Source: a bacterium (lineage in GTDB: Bacteria; Zixibacteria; MSB-5A5; GN15; FEB-12). From it: a stretch of 8,053 nt of DNA. Below the pieces are notes generated by a model. The model saw only the letters and a program-made list of their open reading frames with translations, had not been told where the DNA came from and made no database searches. The stretch spans positions 1 to 8,053 of the forward strand of contig DAOVOW010000076.1 in the NCBI GenBank assembly GCA_030629485.1, in the 5' to 3' direction. How positions within the stretch are numbered: the stretch's first letter is position 1; each line of letters starts with the position of its first letter. This document shows, one piece after another, positions 1-4,762 of this stretch. A program made the position numbers and the translations under genes.

Positions 1-1017
1 GATGCGATCCGGCCCACCGTTCTCGGACAACATGGAAAGATCCAGTCCTTCTTGCGGAATTAGTTTCAATTCAAGGCGCGACACGATAGACGCACGGCCG
101 TCCAGGAGCTTGGCCAGATAATTGAGACTCAGCCTCTCCTTGCCGCGATAAGGCACCAGGATACCGTACAAGTCCTCGCCTGTCGGCAACTGCTCAAGAT
201 CGAACCGTCGGCAGATCTCGTCGGGAAGTTCCTCACCATCGGCGCGGCAGAGTGTCGGCTGCAAACCGAGGCGATCAATGCGAACAAGCATCCCATCGTA
301 GTAAGGCATCACAAGGTATTCACATCCTTGATCGAGTTGTGATAAATCGTTCAAACGTATCGGTTCCTTCAGACACGCAACTTCGTGCAGAATTTGAGTC
401 CCATCTGTCCGCAACTCCTTCGATACCGAAGTGTCATTCACCGCCCCTCGATAGACCAACGATGTCTCCAGGACCCGCTCGATCTGCCGGTAATTGAAAT
501 GGCAGGTCACTTTCCGCCCGTCGACCTCGTACGAAGCCAAAGGTTCATGTTCGCAGGTCCTGATGTCCTTTCCGCAGATAGAGCACTCCGGAAACAAGAA
601 AGTAAAACCGATCGAACATTCTTTGTAGATGCCGCCGTCGATATTCTCGCGCAGGCTGTCGGCCCCCTCGGCGCTCTTGAGCCAATAGAAATAGCTCTTG
701 ACCCAACGGCGACCGTCGCGTTCGACTGTGGTGGCGTGGAAATTCCTGGCGATCGGCAGTTTGTCCTTGCGATGACCCACCATGACCGGTGAATCTACCA
801 GCAGTTCGGCCAGACGATCATGCTCCTCAATAGGAAACCGCCCACCAAAGCTGTTGACTTCATCGGAGACGACAAACATTGCCCGAATATAGACATCATC
901 AACCTCAATCGGCGTCGGCGGATTTACGTTGCGGTTTATCAGATCGATCAGATCAGCCGTCACTCGTTCAGCCGGTTCGGCCAGCCGTGCGGTGACGCGG
1001 CCAAGACTTGCGCTCAT
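1..1017 (-). CDS. Prohead-protease-like phage protein with degenerate ligase-like C-terminal region (partial)
   Basis: Open for 339 codons from ATG at 1017 to the left edge, so the C-terminus is missing. A GGAGG site at 1022-1026, four bases upstream, supports the start. Residues about 40-195 look like an HK97-type prohead (capsid maturation) protease, which trims scaffold and capsid during head assembly: GHRKDKLPIAR gives His82, KECSIGF gives Ser135, and ETSLVYRGA gives Glu184, matching the family's His, SIGF and E-x-SLV motifs. Between Ser and Glu lies C145-x2-C148-x6-C155-x-H157, a probable metal knuckle seen in some phage relatives. Residues about 205-320 resemble an ATP-dependent DNA ligase adenylation domain with altered key residues (YYDG where KxDG is expected). 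The terminase and portal genes upstream on the same strand support a head-module role. The protease call is fairly firm; the ligase-like part is inference from motif spacing. Confidence 0.72.
   Translation of the reverse strand, partial: MSASLGRVTARLAEPAERVTADLIDLINRNVNPPTPIEVDDVYIRAMFVVSDEVNSFGGRFPIEEHDRLAELLVDSPVMVGHRKDKLPIARNFHATTVERDGRRWVKSYFYWLKSAEGADSLRENIDGGIYKECSIGFTFLFPECSICGKDIRTCEHEPLASYEVDGRKVTCHFNYRQIERVLETSLVYRGAVNDTSVSKELRTDGTQILHEVACLKEPIRLNDLSQLDQGCEYLVMPYYDGMLVRIDRLGLQPTLCRADGEELPDEICRRFDLEQLPTGEDLYGILVPYRGKERLSLNYLAKLLDGRASIVSRLELKLIPQEGLDLSMLSENGGPDRI
58..405 (-). other. Degenerate DNA-ligase/nucleotidyltransferase-like region inside the protease gene
   Basis: This stretch encodes about residues 205-320 of the protease-like protein. 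The sequence shows MPYYDGMLVRIDR (residues 237-249), CRADGEEL (257-264) and LYGILV (283-288), in the order and rough spacing of ligase motifs I (KxDGxR), Ia (SRxG) and III (DGELV). The motif I lysine that would carry AMP is Tyr239, the following Arg is Leu244, and the motif III acidic residue is Ile286, so adenylation activity is not expected. It may be a DNA-binding or structural remnant. The resemblance could also be chance; only a profile or structure comparison would settle it. Confidence 0.4.
547..585 (-). other. CxxC...CxH zinc-knuckle-like motif in the protease-like protein
   Basis: Residues 145-157 read CSICGKDIRTCEH: C145-x2-C148-x6-C155-x-H157. The spacing suits a small zinc-binding knuckle. 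It follows the proposed catalytic Ser135 directly. From memory, similar Cys-rich inserts occur in head proteases of some phages; this was not checked against a database. Confidence 0.5.
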
Positions 1018-1093
1018 TTTGCCTCCGTACACTTTACCAAATAGCCGGTGGCGGGCTTTTGCAGAAGAACGCCATCGCAAATGCGCAAATTGT

Positions 1094-1102
1094 TGCTAAA
1101 AT
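1094..1102 (+). promoter_or_regulatory. Possible extended -10 promoter for the small exported-protein gene
   Basis: The plus strand reads TGC-TAAAAT, an extended -10-like element, about 160 bases before the ATG at 1264. It overlaps the minus-strand element because both lie in the inverted repeat TGCTA-N6-TAGCA (1094-1109). No good -35 box is visible. Weak support, but the position between divergent genes fits. Confidence 0.22.
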
Positions 1103-1109
1103 CATAGCA
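1101..1109 (-). promoter_or_regulatory. Possible extended -10 promoter for the protease-like gene
   Basis: On the minus strand the bases read TGC-TATGAT, an extended -10 element matching five of six TATAAT positions. It lies about 80 bases before the ATG at 1017. No convincing -35 box stands 16-18 bases upstream. A local promoter would make sense because the plus-strand gene and its terminator separate this gene from the terminase. Confidence 0.3.
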
Positions 1110-1263
1110 GAATGCAGCCCCTGGGAAACCACCGACTTCGTGCTAACCGGCTGTCCGGCAAGACCGTATTAACGCCCCCAAACAGCCGTCAGGTCCGGGC
1201 ACAGCCTTTGCTTTTATGGTTGTCAGTTTGGAGATGCTGACAATAAGTTTGAGGGATATCGTT

Positions 1264-1608
1264 ATGACTGTTTATAAGAGCAAGAAGAGCCACAGCATGA
1301 AATGGCTGGTTGCCTTTATCATTTTTGCGCTCGCCATGACCATCACCTGGTCAGATGTTTACGGCGCCGAGATCTCATCCGTGATGAAGATTCACCAGGC
1401 CAAAGTGGCACACGTAAGCTTTGCCCGCAGCCGCTTTTATCCGAACTGGTATCCCGGCTTTCTGAAGCCCCAGAGGACAATCCTGGCCTCGACATTTCTG
1501 ACCCAGGCAGCCACGGTTGACGGCATAACCGAATCCGATAATCTAATGGAGCCCTCATCGACCAACATTCTTGAGATCGATCGAACGGTTCTCATCGAGA
1601 TAAGTTAA
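1264..1608 (+). CDS. Small exported or membrane-anchored protein of unknown function
   Basis: 114 codons. ATG 1264 is preferred over the in-frame ATG 1216 because GAGGG at 1251-1255 stands eight bases before it. The N-terminus is a Sec signal or signal-anchor: basic residues 5-14 (KSKKSHSMKW), a hydrophobic core at about 15-29, and a possible cleavage site near VYGA at 32-35. The remaining ~80 residues include an aromatic patch (RFYPNWYPGF, about 57-66) and an acidic end. I recognise no family. The gene lies antiparallel between the terminase and protease genes and ends 30 bases before a strong intrinsic terminator, so it looks like an autonomous single-gene unit. That resembles a prophage 'moron', or host DNA left between phage genes. 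Codons look ordinary, and the Shine-Dalgarno site, signal sequence and terminator together argue that it is real. Confidence 0.6.
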   Translation: MTVYKSKKSHSMKWLVAFIIFALAMTITWSDVYGAEISSVMKIHQAKVAHVSFARSRFYPNWYPGFLKPQRTILASTFLTQAATVDGITESDNLMEPSSTNILEIDRTVLIEIS

Positions 1609-1638
1609 GCCCCTACGTTCCCAACCCTTCCGCCCTAC

Positions 1639-1681
1639 AACGCCTTTTGAGTCTCCTCCCCTCAAAAGGCGTTCCTTTTTT
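1639..1681 (+). terminator. Intrinsic terminator of the small exported-protein gene
   Basis: A perfect 13-bp inverted repeat, AACGCCTTTTGAG (1639-1651) and CTCAAAAGGCGTT (1661-1673), encloses a nine-base loop and is followed by CC and an unbroken run of seven T (1676-1682 region). The T run is on the plus-strand side only, so it serves the gene ending at 1608 and not the terminase reading towards it. Confidence 0.9.
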
Positions 1682-1698
1682 ACGTAACTGGATTAGGT

Positions 1699-3036
1699 TC
1701 ACCCCCGCCCCACCCTCGGCGCCACCGTCGGCTCGGACCGGCGTCGCAGCGGCCACAGTGCCAGCGCCAGCGCCATCAGCGAATCACACTCATTGTTGTC
1801 GTCCCAACGAGCAGAGCGCAACTCATCCTCGAACGACCAAACCTTCCCTGGCCCGTCCGGTAACTCCCAACGCTCGTAGCAGATCCGTTCGGTGGCGTGA
1901 AACAGTTCGACATTGGTCAGCATCTCTGCTTTAGTCGCTGCCGTGAAGATCACCGAGGTCGGATTAAACTCCCTAAGTTGCTCCACCACCACGTCCCCCA
2001 AACCAGTAGCGTCTACTATCAACTCACCGGGGTACTGCACCTGCCGCTGCTTGATCTTTTCGATAATAACATTCCAGTCGAACATACGAATCCGCTCAAG
2101 CACCACTACTTCGGCCCGGCCGTCAGATACTTCGACCGTGACCCCAACCGTGGCCGTCTTCTTACGCGCCAAGTCCCAGCCGGAGATAAACCTCCGAAGG
2201 GAACCACGCTCTGAACCGCCCATCTCGCCACGTGTTGCATCGCGGCAGGCAGCCAGGGCGCGATCAACGTAAGCACCTCTCAGTATCTCCCCGCCGGAGT
2301 CGACAAACTGCCCCATGATATTCTGCTGCACCCGATGTTCGGAGAAGTGCGTCAGTCGTTCCTGCAGGAAGTCCTGTGAGATGTATACGTTCTCGCGACT
2401 GTCGCCCGATTGAAAATAACCGCCACGTTCGCCGTCCGCCACCTCCCGGGCGCGACGATAGAACCAGTTCTTGCCATTGGGTGTGCTGATGAGGTCGAGC
2501 TTCCCCTCACGGTCGGCCAACCGCATCTGAATCACTTCCTCGACCACGTACTCCGGATCCGGCTCGAATGCGACCTCATCGAAAATGAACAAATCGTAGT
2601 CATGCCCTAGCAGATACTCCCCGCGGTTTTGCGTGGATCGTGCTTCCACCACCGAGCCATTGCCGAAGGTCAAACGTGGATACGGGGTCCGCACCAACGA
2701 TGTTACCAGTGCCTCCAGCCAGGGCAACTGCCGCACCAGACGCACCGTCTGATCGAAGATGATACCGGCCTGATCCTGCGTAATCGAGGCGGTGAGAATA
2801 TGATATCGGCCGCAGCGGTCGAACTCCAGTTTGCGCGGGCGGTAGATAGCCCGATGAAGGATCTTGATCGCCGACACGAACGACTTCCCCCACCGGTTTC
2901 CCGTCACCAGCACGTTCTCGGCTTTGTCAGAATTCTCCAGCCATCTGCGTTGTCCCGGATGCAATTCGACCCCCAGCGCGGCAGATGCAAAGTACGCCGG
3001 ATCGGTCAGACCGCGCCGCCAGTCGATTGCCTTCAA
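1699..3036 (-). CDS. terL: Phage terminase large subunit
   Basis: 445 residues, normal for a TerL, the ATP-driven motor that docks on the portal, pumps DNA into the prohead and cuts the concatemer. The ATPase half shows Walker A GNRWGKS (46-52), Walker B LFIFDE (149-154, Asp153/Glu154) and the coupling motif STPNG (184-188). The RNase H-like nuclease half shows three acidic positions: Asp288 in SGWDLARK, Asp342 in IVDATGLGD and Asp418 in ECDSLMALALA. All key residues are present, so the enzyme should be active. The start is TTG at 3036: no ATG or GTG lies in frame near the N-terminus and a stop lies in frame upstream. No clear Shine-Dalgarno site precedes it, and it begins eight bases after the portal stop, so translational coupling is likely. 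No small-terminase gene is seen next to it. Confidence 0.95.
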   Translation of the reverse strand: MKAIDWRRGLTDPAYFASAALGVELHPGQRRWLENSDKAENVLVTGNRWGKSFVSAIKILHRAIYRPRKLEFDRCGRYHILTASITQDQAGIIFDQTVRLVRQLPWLEALVTSLVRTPYPRLTFGNGSVVEARSTQNRGEYLLGHDYDLFIFDEVAFEPDPEYVVEEVIQMRLADREGKLDLISTPNGKNWFYRRAREVADGERGGYFQSGDSRENVYISQDFLQERLTHFSEHRVQQNIMGQFVDSGGEILRGAYVDRALAACRDATRGEMGGSERGSLRRFISGWDLARKKTATVGVTVEVSDGRAEVVVLERIRMFDWNVIIEKIKQRQVQYPGELIVDATGLGDVVVEQLREFNPTSVIFTAATKAEMLTNVELFHATERICYERWELPDGPGKVWSFEDELRSARWDDNNECDSLMALALALWPLRRRSEPTVAPRVGRG

Positions 3037-3044
3037 TAAGTCGT

Positions 3045-4316
3045 TTATAGCAGTTCACCGGCCTTGGCCCGGGCTGTCTCGTCGTCGACCAACCCCGCCT
3101 GATGGAGCTTGAGAAGGCTGTCGGTTCGCTGCGCCTGGATAGTCGCCTGCTCGCCCGCCTGGTACGCGAAACCGTTGTCGAAAACAAAACGACATTGCAC
3201 GTCGAGTCCGGCCAAGGCCAGATCAATATTACCGATCCACTCCAACAACTGAGCCGCCTCCGCCTGCACCGACCGTACCTGACGCATCACCACATCGAAC
3301 TTGAAAGCCGACCAAGTGGTGGTGTCACCGTACGAGTAGCCCAGCAGGAACGGTGCGAGATGCGTACCGGCGCAGATCTCCTCGACCATGGCCCGATGAT
3401 TATAAAACCAATTATTGGTGCCACCCCGACCCGGTTGGGGACCGATGTACTCGATCGCCACATTGTCCCAGGTTACCGGGTTGTCGTCCACCTCGCAGGA
3501 ACGGATCATCGACACCGTCGAATCAAAGTATCCGTTGATCCGATCGGTATAGGCGCTGTCGGACTCACCGCCCATCCGCTCGGGCGGACTAATTCTGACG
3601 TGCAGCCGATGAAACCCGGCGTTGTGACTGGTACGCCGCATGTCGTCGATCAACTGCTGCTCGATATAGGATACGAACGGCACCGCTTGCAGCACCGACT
3701 GTCCCAGTGGCGACTCGACACCGGCGCTGAGCGACAGGTGACGGAAGTCCGGCCGCGACAAGTTGATAGTGCGATCTTCCATTTCCAACAACAGCGACCG
3801 TTTCTTTGGATCATCTTCCAGACTAATGTCGATCGAATCGACCGGCACAAATTGCTGTACGCCCGAAGCATCGCTCTTGACCGTCACGAAACCGCCGAAG
3901 ATGCCGTCGCGAAACAGCGACCTGAACAGATCCACCAGAAACGCCGGCACACCAGTGGCTTGTCCTCCCGCGTCCAGATAAATGTGCCGAGTCAGTTCCT
4001 CCAGTCGCTGCTGCGCCCGCTCAGCCAAAGGGTCACTATTACTCGCCTCAATCCTGAACGCACCGGGCGCCGCAGCTAAACGACTCCAGGTCCAGATGCA
4101 TGAGTTCACAACCGGGATGTTATCACACAGGAAGCGATACAACATCGTGCGATACCGACCCGACCGCACCTCGGCCGATGACATCTTCAGCATCGCTCCG
4201 ATTCGATCCATCGTCTGGTAGGGAGATTTCGCCGACGGCCTGGTCTTTGTCGCCAGCCGTTGAACTCCCGGCGGCGCCTCAGCTTGTGATGGCTTCTTGC
4301 GTTTGAACAGCTTCAT
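3045..4316 (-). CDS. Phage portal protein
   Basis: 423 residues, within the usual range for portal proteins, which form the twelve-subunit ring at the unique capsid vertex through which DNA enters and leaves. ATG 4316 has a GGAG site in AAGGAGCGAGT just upstream. Family-like features are a basic N-terminal tail (KLFKRKK), the segment FRDGIFGGFV (about 135-144), SPLGQSVLQA (202-211) before the stem-like middle, and an NHRAMVEEICAGTHLAPFLLG-type segment (about 306-326) that matches the portal pattern of an Ile-Ala-containing helix followed by PPxLLG. The C-terminal segment ends in HQAGLVDDETAR, typical of the portal tail region. The terminase follows after eight bases, so the two form one transcription unit. 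The portal-then-terminase order is unusual. The family call rests on these motifs and the neighbour. Confidence 0.85.
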   Translation of the reverse strand: MKLFKRKKPSQAEAPPGVQRLATKTRPSAKSPYQTMDRIGAMLKMSSAEVRSGRYRTMLYRFLCDNIPVVNSCIWTWSRLAAAPGAFRIEASNSDPLAERAQQRLEELTRHIYLDAGGQATGVPAFLVDLFRSLFRDGIFGGFVTVKSDASGVQQFVPVDSIDISLEDDPKKRSLLLEMEDRTINLSRPDFRHLSLSAGVESPLGQSVLQAVPFVSYIEQQLIDDMRRTSHNAGFHRLHVRISPPERMGGESDSAYTDRINGYFDSTVSMIRSCEVDDNPVTWDNVAIEYIGPQPGRGGTNNWFYNHRAMVEEICAGTHLAPFLLGYSYGDTTTWSAFKFDVVMRQVRSVQAEAAQLLEWIGNIDLALAGLDVQCRFVFDNGFAYQAGEQATIQAQRTDSLLKLHQAGLVDDETARAKAGELL

Positions 4317-4394
4317 ACTCGCTCCTTTTTTCCAAACGCTTGCCGTCAGAGAACACCCCCAAACCTGTCGCTTTTCTGAGCGGGGGAGGCCTGG

Positions 4395-4412
4395 ACCTGA
4401 AGGTAACCTGAA
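4395..4412. repeat. Tandem heptamer ACCTGAA upstream of the portal gene
   Basis: ACCTGAA occurs at 4395-4401 and 4406-4412, spaced 11 bases start to start, about one helical turn. The middle reads AGGT-A-ACCT, a small palindrome. The site is about 80-95 bases upstream of the portal start in the only gap between phage genes and chromosome, so it could bind a regulator. No clear -10 or -35 box is visible there, so this is a suggestion only. Confidence 0.2.
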
Positions 4413-4428
4413 TCCCCTCGTGTGTTCC

Positions 4429-4613
4429 GACGGCTCGTTGCTCTCCGGGATGCTGAGCGCGTAATTGATTATCTAATCAACGAAGGCTGGTCCAATCCCG
4501 ATAAGATTGCCATTTGGGGACCGTCGTATGGTGGTTACACGGTCGACTGGCTCTCGACTCAGGCGCCGGAGAAATTCGCGGCGGGTGTCATATCCGACGG
4601 AGCTTTTCAGTAG
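4429..4613 (+). pseudogene. Truncated copy of the downstream S9 peptidase gene
   Basis: Bases 4430-4581 match 6241-6392 of the intact peptidase gene with five mismatches by eye (about 97% identity). The match covers codons about 494-543, including the nucleophile elbow, here GPSYGG instead of GASYGG. From about 4582 the sequence stops following the coding region and instead matches the gene's 3' flank (6783 onward), so 390 bp equivalent to 6393-6782 are missing. The frame stays open to TAG at 4611-4613 but lacks the catalytic Asp and His, the propeller, the signal peptide and any ribosome site. It is best read as the relic of a tandem paralogue that lost its 5' end, about 110 bp from the portal gene, and then suffered an internal deletion. 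A functional peptide is very unlikely. Confidence 0.88.
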
Positions 4614-4701
4614 ACAACGTGGATGGGCGGGAGTATATTGGAGGGTGGTGAAGGAGTGGATGGTGAGTATGGGAAACCCAGGGTAGAGCCCTGAACCACC
4701 C
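4582..4701 (+). repeat. First copy of a duplicated peptidase 3'-flank sequence
   Basis: Matches 6783-6901. The first ~48 bases (CGGGT...GGGCGGG) are nearly identical, the middle ~50 bases have diverged with one base of length difference, and the last 21 bases (4681-4701, GGGTAGAGCCCT...ACCACCC) differ at one position. The end carries a small hairpin, CAGGG-TAGAG-CCCTG. It is either the 3' flank of the lost paralogue or one member of a dispersed intergenic repeat family; two copies in one window cannot separate these. Confidence 0.8.
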
Positions 4702-4762
4702 GGCCTTCTGAAATGTATTACGCTAAGACAATAGGTTGATCTTCAAACTCTAAGGAGACGCA

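Noticed and set aside
252..1044. Three plus-strand open frames of 74-135 codons
   Set aside because: All are antisense to the 339-codon protease-like gene, which has family motifs and a Shine-Dalgarno site; none of the three has either.
3102..4079. A 325-codon open frame on the plus strand, opposite the portal gene
   Set aside because: It lies wholly antisense to a well-supported portal gene, has Arg/His/Gln-rich shadow-like composition, no recognisable domain and no ribosome site. The portal gene's codon structure explains it.
4356..4386. CCCCC and GGGGG arms upstream of the portal gene as a possible hairpin
   Set aside because: Only five G-C pairs around a 21-base loop and no T run on either strand, so chance is enough to explain it.
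4702..4762. A promoter for the S9 peptidase gene
   Set aside because: The region is AT-rich (TATTACGCTAAGACAATAGG), but no -35/-10 pair with 16-18 bp spacing stands out, so no site is annotated.
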